Source of the DNA: Rhizobium rhizogenes
GTDB taxonomy: Bacteria; Pseudomonadota; Alphaproteobacteria; Rhizobiales; Rhizobiaceae
Direction: 5' to 3'
DNA: 64,000 nucleotides
Assembly (NCBI RefSeq): GCF_002005205.3
Contig: NZ_CP019702.2
Location: 1,045,501-1,109,500, forward strand
Shown here: one piece after another, positions 37,057-46,100 of the stretch
Layout of the letters: each line of letters opens with the position of its first letter
Numbering within the stretch: position 1 is the first letter of the stretch
The notes under the pieces: generated by a model
Database searches by the model: none
Told to the model about the DNA's origin: nothing
Seen by the model: the letters and a program-made list of their open reading frames with translations, nothing else
Position numbers and translations under genes: made by a program

Positions 37057-37932
37057 TCACGTCTCAAGCGCGCGCATGGCGCGCTGATAAATCACGATCA
37101 CGCTGCCGAACAGTACGAGCAGCAGCACCGAAAGTGCAGCCGCCAGCGGCCAGTTCAGCGTCACCGTCGCTTCGTTATAAACCTCCGTGCCGATGACGAA
37201 GACACGGCCGCCGCCCATCAGGCGTGGTGTGACGAAGGAGGAAATCGCCAGCACGAAAACGAGAAGCGCTGCGGTGAGAACGCCGGGCAGAGAAAGCGGC
37301 AGCACAATGCGGGTGAACACGCGCAGGCGGTTTGCGCCGAGCATGGCGGCGGCTTCCTCCAGCTGCGTGTTCAGCCGGCCGAAACCACTCAGCATCGCAA
37401 GGATCGCATAAGGCATCAGGATTTCGATCAGCGCGACGGTTGCGCCGAAATAATTATTGGTGAGCCGTATGACACCGTCCGTCAGCCCGGAGGATTGCAG
37501 CGCCGTGTTGATGACGCCCCGATCCCCCAGAATGACCATCCAGCCATAGGTACGCACCACCGAGGAGGTGAGAAGCGGCGCGACGGCAAGCGCTGTCAGC
37601 ACGCCGCGCCAGCGGCTTTGGGTGCGGGCGAGGAAAAGCGCGATGGGATAGGAAAGAACGACCGCGAAAATGGCGACATTCACCCCGAGATAAAGCGTGT
37701 TCCAGGCGATCTTCCAGTAAAACGGGTCGAACAGCACGGTTCTGTAGGATTCGAGCGTCCAGTCGCCGCCGCGAAGGGCGGCCATGGACGAGGATGCGAA
37801 GGACGCGCGCACCAGCCAGACGAGCGGCAACAGAAACGTCATCAGCAGTGCGATGAGGCCGGGCAGAAGCAGGAGAAGCAAAACGCCGCGATGCGACGTG
37901 CCGCCGCCGGAAGCATGGCTTGCCGCCGCCAT
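37057..37932 (-). CDS. ABC transporter permease, PotB type
   Basis: 291 aa with a Gly/Ser/His N-terminal arm and six helices; EAA loop LEEAAAMLGANRLRVFTRIVLP. Overlaps the ATPase stop by one base (TGATG). Pairs with the PotC-type permease. Confidence 0.93.
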   Translation of the reverse strand: MAAASHASGGGTSHRGVLLLLLLPGLIALLMTFLLPLVWLVRASFASSSMAALRGGDWTLESYRTVLFDPFYWKIAWNTLYLGVNVAIFAVVLSYPIALFLARTQSRWRGVLTALAVAPLLTSSVVRTYGWMVILGDRGVINTALQSSGLTDGVIRLTNNYFGATVALIEILMPYAILAMLSGFGRLNTQLEEAAAMLGANRLRVFTRIVLPLSLPGVLTAALLVFVLAISSFVTPRLMGGGRVFVIGTEVYNEATVTLNWPLAAALSVLLLVLFGSVIVIYQRAMRALET

Positions 37933-38987
37933 CAGGCCGCCTCCCCAATCAGCGTCACATCCTCGGGCGCAACGGAAAGCGTCACACGCTCACCCTTTGC
38001 CGGCAGAGCGGCGGCATGGGTGGGCAGGTCGGCCTGAAGGCGATGATCGCCGGCGCGCACGCCGAGCGTCAGCATCTGCCCGCGATAGGTGACGTGCTCG
38101 ACAATGCCGGAGAAAGCATTGACGCCATCGCCAAGGAGAAAGCGATGCGGACGAACCAGAAACCGCGCTTTCTGGCCGACCGGGACAGCGCCCGAGAAAT
38201 GCAGGAAGCCGAGACCGGGAATCTCCGCACGGCCCGGCGCAACCACGGTGCCCGTAAGGAACGAGCCGGCGCCGATGAAGGAAGCGACGAAATCGGTTTT
38301 CGGCCGGTCGAAAATCTCGCGCGGCGTGCCGATCTGCTCCAGCCGGCCTTCGGACATGACGGCGAGACGGTCGGCCATCGAAAGGGCCTCATCCTGATCA
38401 TGGGTGACGAAAATGCTGGTGACGCCGGTGCGGTTCTGGATATCGCGGATTTCATCGCGCATTTCATCGCGCAGCTTGGCATCGAGATTGGAAAGCGGCT
38501 CATCGAACAGCAGCAGAGCGGGTTCGATGACAAGCGAGCGGGCAATCGCCGCCCGCTGCTGCTGGCCGCCGGAAAGCTGGGAGACGCGCCTTTCGCCGAA
38601 GCCGGAAAGCTTGACCAGATCGAGCGCCTTCGCCACCCGCTCCTTGCGCTCCGACTTTGGAACGCCGCGCATTTCCAGCCCGAAGGCGATGTTTTCGGCG
38701 ACATTCATATGCGGAAACAGGGCATAGGCCTGAAAGACCATGCCCATATTGCGCCTGTGCACCGGGGTTGCGGAAATATCGCGGCCATCCAGCCGGATTT
38801 CACCCGAGGTTACGGGAATGAGGCCGGCGATCATGCGCAGGATCGTCGTCTTGCCGCAGCCGGAAGGCCCCAGCAGCGCCAGCATTTCCCCGCGCGGCAG
38901 GGAAAGGCTGACGTGATCCACGGAGGGCTTGAGGGCGCCCGGATAGGTCTTCACGAGATTGTCGATCTCGACATGATGATCGGCCAT
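37932..38987 (-). CDS. ABC transporter ATP-binding protein, PotA type
   Basis: 351 aa from the ATG at 38987 (AGAGGA upstream); the frame opens at 39050. Walker A GPSGCGKTT, signature LSGGQQQRAAIARSL, Walker B LLLFDEPLSNLDAKLR, and a C-terminal TOBE domain typical of PotA/FbpC-like ATPases. Confidence 0.94.
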   Translation of the reverse strand: MADHHVEIDNLVKTYPGALKPSVDHVSLSLPRGEMLALLGPSGCGKTTILRMIAGLIPVTSGEIRLDGRDISATPVHRRNMGMVFQAYALFPHMNVAENIAFGLEMRGVPKSERKERVAKALDLVKLSGFGERRVSQLSGGQQQRAAIARSLVIEPALLLFDEPLSNLDAKLRDEMRDEIRDIQNRTGVTSIFVTHDQDEALSMADRLAVMSEGRLEQIGTPREIFDRPKTDFVASFIGAGSFLTGTVVAPGRAEIPGLGFLHFSGAVPVGQKARFLVRPHRFLLGDGVNAFSGIVEHVTYRGQMLTLGVRAGDHRLQADLPTHAAALPAKGERVTLSVAPEDVTLIGEAA

Positions 38988-39007
38988 GGCGTCCTCTGCT
39001 TCCTGTC

Positions 39008-40081
39008 TCAATTCGCCGCGATGACCTCGCGGTTGATCCGCTGTATCCATGCCGAATATTTGTCCGCCACGAAGTTCCAGTCGAGGGAAGACTGCGCGGC
39101 CTGGGCCTCCTTGCTACCATAGATGCGGGCGGCGACGGGTTCGCTGAGCGCAACCTTGCCGTTGACCGGACCGTAGAAGCTCTTTTCGGCGAAGGTCGCC
39201 TGCGCCTCGGCGCTCAGCGCATAATTGACGAAGAGTTCGGCGGCCTCTTTGTTGGCGGAGCCTTCGACCAGACCGATCGTGTTCGTCTGGCCGATGGAGC
39301 CTTCCTTCGGCAGGGCGATCCCGATCTTGCCGCCCTGCGTGTCGTGCAGATATTGCGCGCGGCCGTTCCAGCAGATGGAGAGATCGACTTCGCCGCTCTG
39401 CACCACCGCATAACAATCCGGTGCGGGTTCGAAGGTCGAGACGCTCGGCGCAACCTCCTTCAGGAAATCGATGGCCGGATCGATGGAGGTCTTGTAGTCG
39501 CCGCCCTTCAGCTTGGTGAGGATCGGCAGGAGAATGACGCCGCGCGTATCGGAAAGCTTGGCGGCGATCTTTCCCTTGTATTTCGGATCGGCGAGATCGG
39601 CCCAGCTTGTCGGCGGCTCCTTCACCGCGTCGGTATTGTAGAGAATGGCGAGATTGTCCTGCGAGAAGGCGACGGCGCGGTCGCCATCGATGCGCGCCCA
39701 TTCCGGCTGTTCGGCAAGGTTCGGCACCTTGGCGGCATCAAGCTTGGTGAACAGCTCTTCCTTGTTCGCCTTGATCGCCACCGAAACGTCGATCAGGGCG
39801 ACATCCACCTTCGGCTCGGCGCGCTGAAGGGTGAGAAGCGCCAGCGTTTCGGCCGAATTCTTGCTCTGCTGATAATTCACCTCGATGCCCGGATGTTTGG
39901 CCTTGAAGGCGTCGATGATGAATTTCTGGTAGTTATCGGCAAAGACGCCGGAGAAGCCGACGATGTTGACGGTGCCCTTCGTCGCATCCTGCGCGAAGAC
40001 GGTGCCCGAGAGCGATGCGATCCCGGCGGCAACGATGCCGACGACGAGAGCGGCCTTGCGGCGCTGATGAGCATTTTTCAT
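39008..40081 (-). CDS. ABC transporter substrate-binding protein, PotD type
   Basis: 357 aa. Signal peptide (GIVAAGIASLSGTVFAQDA) and a spermidine/putrescine-like binding fold, with VNIVGFSGVFADNYQ near the start and ICWNGRAQY in the middle. It is followed after a 20-base gap by the ATPase gene. Ligand unknown; the operon partners (monooxygenase, dipeptidase, esterase) point to a modified amino acid or peptide rather than a polyamine. GGAGGCAACTGAA precedes the ATG. Confidence 0.92.
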   Translation of the reverse strand: MKNAHQRRKAALVVGIVAAGIASLSGTVFAQDATKGTVNIVGFSGVFADNYQKFIIDAFKAKHPGIEVNYQQSKNSAETLALLTLQRAEPKVDVALIDVSVAIKANKEELFTKLDAAKVPNLAEQPEWARIDGDRAVAFSQDNLAILYNTDAVKEPPTSWADLADPKYKGKIAAKLSDTRGVILLPILTKLKGGDYKTSIDPAIDFLKEVAPSVSTFEPAPDCYAVVQSGEVDLSICWNGRAQYLHDTQGGKIGIALPKEGSIGQTNTIGLVEGSANKEAAELFVNYALSAEAQATFAEKSFYGPVNGKVALSEPVAARIYGSKEAQAAQSSLDWNFVADKYSAWIQRINREVIAAN

Positions 40082-40111
40082 TTCAGTTGCCTCCGTTTGT
40101 TTTTGATATTG

Positions 40112-41113
40112 TCAGCTTGCGGGCCGCCAAGCGGCATCCAGCACGCGCAGCCAGTTCTGGCCGAGAAGTTTGAGAACGAGCGTTTCGCTCCAGCCGCGCG
40201 CCAGCATGCGGGCGGTGATATTGGGCACCTCGCCGATGCGCTCGATGCCCTTCGGCTTGGAAATCTTGACCGTCGCGAATTCCGTCAGCGTGCGGGCCGT
40301 GCCCTTGTCGCGGTTGGCCCAGAGCTGCCAGGGGCCGGGACGCGGCCGCTCCTGCGAAAAATCCGTGCCGATGCCGACGTGGTCCTCACCGACGAGATCG
40401 ATGACATAGGCCATGGCGTCGAGATAATCTTCCACCGTCGCATCGTTTCCGGCAGCAAGTCCCGGCGCAAAAAGGCTGATGCCGATGATGCCGCCCTTTT
40501 CCGCGCAGGCCTTGAACAGTTCATCCGGCTTGTTGCGCTTCACATCGCGCAGCGCCCGCGGCAGCACATGCGAGATACAGACCGGCGCTTGCGAGCGGGC
40601 GATGACATCCGCCGTGGTTCTGTCGCCGACATGGCTCAGATCGCAGAGCACGCCGACGCGGTTCATCTCCGCCAACACCTCACGGCCGAAGCCTGTCAGG
40701 CCGCTGTCATTTTCCTCAAGGTACCCGGCACCGGAATAATTCTGGGTGTTGTAGGTCAATTGCATGATGCCGACGCCGAGATCCTTGAAGATTTCGACGT
40801 AATCGAGCTTGTCTTCCAGTGGCGAGGTGTTCTGCCAGCCGATGATGATGCCGGTCCTGTTCTCGGCCTTGGCCGCATGAATATCGGCCACCCTCCGCAC
40901 CGGGCGGATCAGGTCGTCGTTTTCCCGCAGGAAACGCTTCCATTCGCTGACATAACCGATGCCTTCGCGGAAGTTTTCCCAGATCACGCTGGAAACGTTG
41001 ACGGCGGTGAGGCCGCCGGCGCGCATATCCTCGAATATCGACCTGCTCCACTGGCAAGTTTGCAGACCGTCGATGACGATGGCGTCATTATGGAGTTTTG
41101 CGGCATCGGTCAT
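40112..41113 (-). CDS. Membrane-dipeptidase family (M19) hydrolase
   Basis: 333 aa from the ATG at 41113, which overlaps the previous stop (ATGA); the 55 residues upstream in frame are not coding-like. Renal-dipeptidase (M19) features: early IVIDGL segment where the first metal ligands sit (His-x-Asp is replaced by IDGLQ here), DLSHVGDRT, SHVLPRALRD and HVGIGTDFSQ. The family cleaves dipeptides, cysteinyl conjugates or N-acyl amino acids. No signal peptide. The position between a DsbA-like gene and an ABC binding protein suggests processing of the imported compound. Confidence 0.85.
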   Translation of the reverse strand: MTDAAKLHNDAIVIDGLQTCQWSRSIFEDMRAGGLTAVNVSSVIWENFREGIGYVSEWKRFLRENDDLIRPVRRVADIHAAKAENRTGIIIGWQNTSPLEDKLDYVEIFKDLGVGIMQLTYNTQNYSGAGYLEENDSGLTGFGREVLAEMNRVGVLCDLSHVGDRTTADVIARSQAPVCISHVLPRALRDVKRNKPDELFKACAEKGGIIGISLFAPGLAAGNDATVEDYLDAMAYVIDLVGEDHVGIGTDFSQERPRPGPWQLWANRDKGTARTLTEFATVKISKPKGIERIGEVPNITARMLARGWSETLVLKLLGQNWLRVLDAAWRPAS

Positions 41114-41760
41114 GCGGATGTCCTCACTGCGGATTGTGAAAGCTGCTGCTTGAGCGCCCCAAGGGCGCGGCTTGCGAATTCCAGACGGTCCTGCCCCCAG
41201 AAGAGTTCGCCGTTCACCACATAGGTCGGCGTTCCGAAAATCCCGAGACGTTCGGCCTCTGCCAGATTTCCCTGCCATTCCGCCACGATGTCTTCCGGCT
41301 GCGGATCGCGCACGAGGGCAGCGCCTTCCGAGCCGAGGACTGCCTGCGCGATGACGCGGAGCGTCTCGGGATCGGCAATGTCACGATCTTCGCTCCACAA
41401 GGCGCGCTGGATGGCGAAGGACAGGCCGATCGCATCGAGCCCGGCCTTCTGCGCGGCGATGACGAGCTGCGCGGCCCGTTCGATGGTGGCGCAGGGGTAA
41501 AATTTCGGCGTCAGGTTGAGCGGCATGTCGAGATAACGCCGCCACCGGTCCAGTTCCACGGCATGATAGCTCTGCCGGGCGTCCGGGCGGCTGCGTAGCG
41601 GAATGCCGCCATTGGCCTCGATGATGCGGATGGGCCGCAGGACGATTTCGGCACCATGCGTGCGGGCGACGTCCACAGCCCGTGGCGCACCGAAATAGGC
41701 CCATGGCGAGGAAATCCCGTAAAATATCTCCAGTTTCAGCGCCGCTTCAGCCATTGGCAT
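41110..41760 (-). CDS. DsbA/GST-kappa family protein (2-hydroxychromene-2-carboxylate isomerase-like)
   Basis: 216 aa thioredoxin-fold protein. The active-site segment FYGISSPWAYFG carries a Ser in place of the CxxC, as in GST-kappa and HCCA isomerases that use glutathione. The C-terminus has the usual GIFGTPTYVVNGELFWGQDRL. Start may be the ATG at 41760 or 41754. It overlaps both neighbours by a few bases. Likely a glutathione-dependent transferase or isomerase working on the substrate of the operon. Confidence 0.87.
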   Translation of the reverse strand: MPMAEAALKLEIFYGISSPWAYFGAPRAVDVARTHGAEIVLRPIRIIEANGGIPLRSRPDARQSYHAVELDRWRRYLDMPLNLTPKFYPCATIERAAQLVIAAQKAGLDAIGLSFAIQRALWSEDRDIADPETLRVIAQAVLGSEGAALVRDPQPEDIVAEWQGNLAEAERLGIFGTPTYVVNGELFWGQDRLEFASRALGALKQQLSQSAVRTSA

Positions 41761-43246
41761 GCTCCTTGATCCTGTCCTGCGCGTCCGCGTCGCGCCATTC
41801 CTCGCCGGTGATTTCAGCAGTGTCGTGGTTCATGAAAGTCTCGAAATGACGGGCGCGGTCTTCGACGAAGAGAGACCGGGCGATGCCCTGCGCCAGACGC
41901 TCCGCCCCCTGGCTGACGGCCGGAATGCCGCTGGTGATTTTTCCGTGGGAAGGAACAGCCGGATAAGCGAAGCAATGAATGCGGGAAATCGGCTCCGCCA
42001 CGGCAGCTGGAAGATCCGGTTTCGGCAGAAATTCGAAGGCCGGCCCGAGATAGGGATAGGACCCCAGCGCGTCATTCTCCTCACCGGCGGGCGGCTGGTA
42101 GGTGTCGCGCCAGAGCAGGACACGGTCGCTCAGGGCCGCAAATTCCGGCCGCCTGGCGAAATCGACATCGAAGCCGGTGGCGAAAATGATGAGATCGGCT
42201 GGATAGTGCCCCTTCGGGGTCTCGATTTCCATAGCATCGCCCACCTCCGTAAGACTGAGGACGGGACTGCCCAGGTGGAAAAACGCATTGTCATGACGCG
42301 AGACACGAAGGACGCTGTGGCGCGGCGGCGGGATCTGTGTGCGCTCTGCCTCGACCATGAAGGCCCAGCGGTCGGCATCGGGCAGGCCGATATAGCCGTG
42401 AGTCATGCCGAGACTGGCGATACCGCCGAATTTTTCGACCCGGGGGATATCAGGCCTGCGAATGAAAAGATCGACGCGGGCGGCCCCCGCCTCCAGTGCC
42501 GCGGCTGCATTGTCCATCGCCGAAGCCCCGGCACCGACCACCGCGACACGCTTGCCACGCAATGCGCTCACATCGAACACATCGCCGCTGTGGCGCACGA
42601 AACGGGCGGGAACCGTTTTCGCCACATCCGGCAGGCGCGGCGCACCGAGACCATCGAGCCCCGTCGCCAGGATCACCCGACGCGCCAGAACCCTTGCTGG
42701 ACCTTCCGGCCCCAGAAAATCGAGAGAGAGCAGGCCATCCTCGCGCAGAACAAGACCAGCAAGTTCCGTATCGTTGCTCACCGGCAGCGCCAGCACATTG
42801 CGGTACCAGACCATGTAAGCCATCCAGGCCTCACGCGGTATGAGCGCCATCTCCTCATAGGCGCGCGCGCCGAACTGCGCCTCGAACCACGCGCGGAATG
42901 TCAGGGAGGGTACGCCGAGCGCCGGCCCGGCCAGTTCCTTGCGGGTGCGCAGCGTTTCCATTCGTGCACTTGTCACCCACGGCCCTTCCAACCCGCTCGA
43001 TGCCCTGTCGAAAGCGCGGATATTGTCGATCCCGGCAAATGAAAGAGCGGCAAGCGCGGTCAGCCCACAAAGCCCCGCACCGATGACAGCGACATCCAGC
43101 ACTTCGACACCGTTGAGATGGGTGCGCGGCACCCACGGCCTGGCCGGGCGCTCAAGCAGGGCGAGTTCCTGCGCAAGCCTCGCCTCCAGCGCCGGCAAGC
43201 CGCCCGCATCCACGGACATTGCATCGGTTTTGTGATCTTCAATCAT
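41747..43246 (-). CDS. Flavin-containing monooxygenase
   Basis: 499 aa. Two Rossmann motifs: VIGAGLCGLTAL for FAD near residue 54 and VVGAGASAMDNA for NADPH near 232, plus FATGFDVD toward the C-terminus, as in FMO and Baeyer-Villiger-like enzymes. The residues before the first motif are variable. First gene of a long minus-strand operon (DsbA-like, dipeptidase, ABC transporter, esterase, LysR). Substrates of this group are N- or S-containing soft nucleophiles or ketones. No strong ribosome site is visible. Confidence 0.88.
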   Translation of the reverse strand: MIEDHKTDAMSVDAGGLPALEARLAQELALLERPARPWVPRTHLNGVEVLDVAVIGAGLCGLTALAALSFAGIDNIRAFDRASSGLEGPWVTSARMETLRTRKELAGPALGVPSLTFRAWFEAQFGARAYEEMALIPREAWMAYMVWYRNVLALPVSNDTELAGLVLREDGLLSLDFLGPEGPARVLARRVILATGLDGLGAPRLPDVAKTVPARFVRHSGDVFDVSALRGKRVAVVGAGASAMDNAAAALEAGAARVDLFIRRPDIPRVEKFGGIASLGMTHGYIGLPDADRWAFMVEAERTQIPPPRHSVLRVSRHDNAFFHLGSPVLSLTEVGDAMEIETPKGHYPADLIIFATGFDVDFARRPEFAALSDRVLLWRDTYQPPAGEENDALGSYPYLGPAFEFLPKPDLPAAVAEPISRIHCFAYPAVPSHGKITSGIPAVSQGAERLAQGIARSLFVEDRARHFETFMNHDTAEITGEEWRDADAQDRIKEHANG

Positions 43247-43625
43247 GTTATTTCTGAATTAATGCGCGTTAAAAATTCTATTTAAGCATTATAAGAAACA
43301 CAGAAGCGGAGATCCGGAAAGCAAAATTCTTCTAATCATTGGCAATTTTCGGCAAATTTTGGCGCAGGCAGCGAGAAGTGAAGTTCGGCCTTCCGATTCT
43401 CCCGCTCAATGGGACTGAAACAAAACCGGCACGGGTGACGCAATCACCACCAAATTCAGAATTTCAGCAAAAATCTTTCGGTTCGGGAATCATAATCGGA
43501 ATAGTCTTTGCCGCGCCAATCCCCCGACAGGGATATCGTCGCGACGAGCGAAGGCCTGCCTGCGTCTGCGAATTCACCAGCAACGCGTCGCGCGGACCAA
43601 ACCATCAACGGGAAAGTAGAGCCCA
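43247..43625. promoter_or_regulatory. Divergent promoter region, AT-rich
   Basis: 379 bases between the divergent FAD monooxygenase and flavin monooxygenase genes. AT-rich at 43250-43345. Near 43340-43370 a GGCAA-type block occurs repeatedly (TTGGCAATTTTC, TCGGCAAATTTT), which could be binding sites; I see no perfect palindrome and no convincing ORF. Confidence 0.4.
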
Positions 43626-44951
43626 ATGGTAAATGACCGCAAACTGCATCTCGGCGCCTTCATGCGGCCCGTCAGTCTCCATACGGGCGCATGGCGTTAT
43701 CCGGGCGCCTTCCCGGATGCGAATTTCAATTTCGCTCATCTGGCGCGTTTCGCACAACAGCTGGAAGCCGCGAAGTTCGATGCCTTCTTCATGGCCGATC
43801 ATCTGGCGGTGCTGAACATGCCCACGGAGGCGCTGCGCCGCAGCCATACCGTCACCTCCTTCGAGCCCTTCACCCTGCTTTCGGCGCTCGCCGCCGTCAC
43901 CTCCCGCATCGGGCTGGTCGCCACCGCCTCCACCACATTCGATGAGCCCTATCACGTCGCCCGGCGTTTCGCCTCGCTTGATCATCTCAGCAACGGCCGC
44001 GCCGGCTGGAACATCGTCACCACGTCAAATCCCGACGCCGCCCGGAATTTCGGCCGCGAGCAACAGCCTGACCATGCCGAGCGCTATGGCCGCGCGCGGG
44101 AATTTTACGATGTCGTCACCGGCCTCTGGGACTCCTTTTCCGACGACGCCTTTATCCGGGATGTCGATAGCGGGCTGTTCTTCGATCCCGAAAAGATGCA
44201 TGTGCTGGATCACAAGGGACCCGAATTTTCCGTGCGCGGACCGCTCAACATCGCGCGCCCGGTGCAGGGTTGGCCCGTCATCGTGCAGGCCGGAGCTTCC
44301 GAGCCGGGACGCCAGCTTGCCGCCGAGACGGCAGAGGTGGTTTTTGCGGCAACACCCACGCTTGCGGCGGGCAAGGCTTTTTATAAGGACGTCAAGGACA
44401 GGACTGTCGCGGCCGGCCGTTCGCGCGACGGAATTGTCATCCTGCCGGGCGCTTTCGTTCTCGTCGGCGACAGCGTGGAAGAGGCGAAGGCCAAACGCGC
44501 CAAACTCGACAGCCTTGTCCATTATGACAGCGCGATCGCCTCTCTTTCGATTGCGCTCGGCCACGATGTTTCCAGCTTCGATCCCGATGGCCCGCTCCCC
44601 GATATTCCCGAGACGAACGCCAGCAAATCCAGCCGTGAAAGGGTGATCGAACTTGCCCGAAACGAGGGCCTGACGGTGCGCCAGCTTGCCCAGCGACTGG
44701 GCGGTTATGCGGGTCTTGCCTTCGTCGGCACACCAAAGACCATCGCTGACGAAATGGAGCAATGGCTCCATGAAGAGGGTTCGGACGGTTTCAACGTCAC
44801 GTTCCCTTTCCTGCCCGCCGGCCTGGACGACTTCACGACGCAGGTGGTGCCGGAGCTGCAAAGACGCGGGCTATTCCGCAAGGACTATGAGGGGCCGACA
44901 TTGCGCGACCATCTTGGCCTGCAACGACCCGCCAATCGATTTTTCACCTGA
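43626..44951 (+). CDS. LLM-class flavin monooxygenase (NtaA/SnaA/DszA family)
   Basis: 441 aa bacterial-luciferase-like TIM barrel. The opening (HLGAFMRPVSLHTGAWRYPG), the SHTVTSFEPFTLLSALAA and HLSNGRAGWNIVTT segments are characteristic of the NtaA/SnaA/DszA/YtnJ group, which uses FMNH2 to oxidise organosulfur or aminopolycarboxylate compounds. No flavin reductase gene is nearby, so reduced flavin must come from elsewhere. It precedes a sulfonate-type ABC transporter, which supports an organosulfur substrate. Confidence 0.92.
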   Translation: MVNDRKLHLGAFMRPVSLHTGAWRYPGAFPDANFNFAHLARFAQQLEAAKFDAFFMADHLAVLNMPTEALRRSHTVTSFEPFTLLSALAAVTSRIGLVATASTTFDEPYHVARRFASLDHLSNGRAGWNIVTTSNPDAARNFGREQQPDHAERYGRAREFYDVVTGLWDSFSDDAFIRDVDSGLFFDPEKMHVLDHKGPEFSVRGPLNIARPVQGWPVIVQAGASEPGRQLAAETAEVVFAATPTLAAGKAFYKDVKDRTVAAGRSRDGIVILPGAFVLVGDSVEEAKAKRAKLDSLVHYDSAIASLSIALGHDVSSFDPDGPLPDIPETNASKSSRERVIELARNEGLTVRQLAQRLGGYAGLAFVGTPKTIADEMEQWLHEEGSDGFNVTFPFLPAGLDDFTTQVVPELQRRGLFRKDYEGPTLRDHLGLQRPANRFFT

Positions 44952-44976
44952 ATAACGCGCCGTCGCGCCGATTGCG

Positions 44977-44995
44977 CTCCCGGTAGGGAGATTTT
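44977..44995 (+). terminator. Possible weak terminator after the flavin monooxygenase gene
   Basis: CTCCC-GGTA-GGGAG stem followed by ATTTT, 25 bases after the stop. Stem of only five pairs; it may reduce read-through into the transporter genes, which have their own AT-rich leader. Confidence 0.35.
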
Positions 44996-45104
44996 CCACG
45001 CGGCTCGCAAAGTTTGGCATGAGGTTCCAGAAGGGCGGATTGACCTCGAAAACACCCGCCCATACCCTTTAAATACACAAAATACATAAATTAGGTGAAT
45101 TAAT

Positions 45105-46100
45105 ATGAAGGCTGAACATTCCCGCCGCCAGATCCTCAAATTCGGCATTGCCGGCGCTCTTGCCGCACCGCTTGCCACGGGCAAGGCGCTGGCCCAGAAT
45201 TCCCCGGAATTTCCTGCCGAGCTGAAGCTGGACTGGGGATTCTACTCCTCCCATACGCTGCTGATAAAGAACAAGGGCTGGCTTGAGGAGGCTTTCAAGG
45301 ATGTCGGCACGAAGATTACCTGGGTGCAATCCCGCGGCAGCAACAATTCGCTCGAATTCCTGAAGGTCGGTTCGACGGATTTTGCCGGCTCGGCTGCCCT
45401 TTCCGCCTTTCTCGCGCGCGCCAATGGCGTGCCGCTGAAGGTGATCTATGTGGCGAGCTGGGGCGGTTCCTCCATCATTCAGGTGCGCCCGGATTCGCCT
45501 ATCAAAACCGTCGCCGATCTCAAGGGCAAGACCATTGCGGTCACCAAGGGCACCGCGCCCTATTTCACCCTCGTGCGCGCGCTTGACCAGAACAAGCTGT
45601 CCGTCAACGACCTCAAGGTCGTGAACCTGCAGCATCCGGAAGGTTTCAACGCGCTTCAGCAGGGTCAGGTGGATGCCTGGGTCGGCATTGATCCGCACAC
45701 GTCCCAGGCCGAGCTTGCCGGCGACCGGGCGATTTTCGACGAGCGCAGCTGGCGCGACGGTAGCGTATTCAGCGTCTCCGAGGCGTTTCTGGCGAAGTAC
45801 CCGAAAGCGGTCGACAGACTTCTCGGCGTCTGGGTGCAGACGCAGAAGTGGATTCGTGAAAACAAGGGCGAATTCATCGATTTCGTCACGCAGGTCACCG
45901 GCAACGATCCCAAGATCACCAGGCTGACAATCGAGAAGCGCGACTGGAATAATCCCGTTCCGGGCGAGGAACTGCTGAACTCGATCCGCATCGTCACGCC
46001 GCTCCTGGGTGACGACGTCCTGCGCCCCGGCGTCAATGTCGACAATGTCCTGTCCTCGCTGAGCGATCCGGCACCGGCGAAAAAGGCGCTTGGCGCATGA
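45105..46100 (+). CDS. Aliphatic sulfonate-type ABC transporter substrate-binding protein (SsuA-like)
   Basis: 331 aa. Tat-like N-terminus (SRRQILKFGIAG) with cleavage after GKALAQ; NMT1/SsuA-type binding fold, with LDWGFYSSHTLLIKNKGWL, the GS(T)DF segment and QGQVDAWVGIDPH. AGGTG sits 9 bases before the ATG. Co-transcribed with SsuC- and SsuB-like genes (ATGA overlaps). Likely ligand a sulfonate or related organosulfur compound. Confidence 0.9.
   Translation: MKAEHSRRQILKFGIAGALAAPLATGKALAQNSPEFPAELKLDWGFYSSHTLLIKNKGWLEEAFKDVGTKITWVQSRGSNNSLEFLKVGSTDFAGSAALSAFLARANGVPLKVIYVASWGGSSIIQVRPDSPIKTVADLKGKTIAVTKGTAPYFTLVRALDQNKLSVNDLKVVNLQHPEGFNALQQGQVDAWVGIDPHTSQAELAGDRAIFDERSWRDGSVFSVSEAFLAKYPKAVDRLLGVWVQTQKWIRENKGEFIDFVTQVTGNDPKITRLTIEKRDWNNPVPGEELLNSIRIVTPLLGDDVLRPGVNVDNVLSSLSDPAPAKKALGA

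Noticed and set aside
44025..44861. 278-codon minus-strand frame under the flavin monooxygenase
   Set aside because: Antisense shadow of a clear LLM-family gene.
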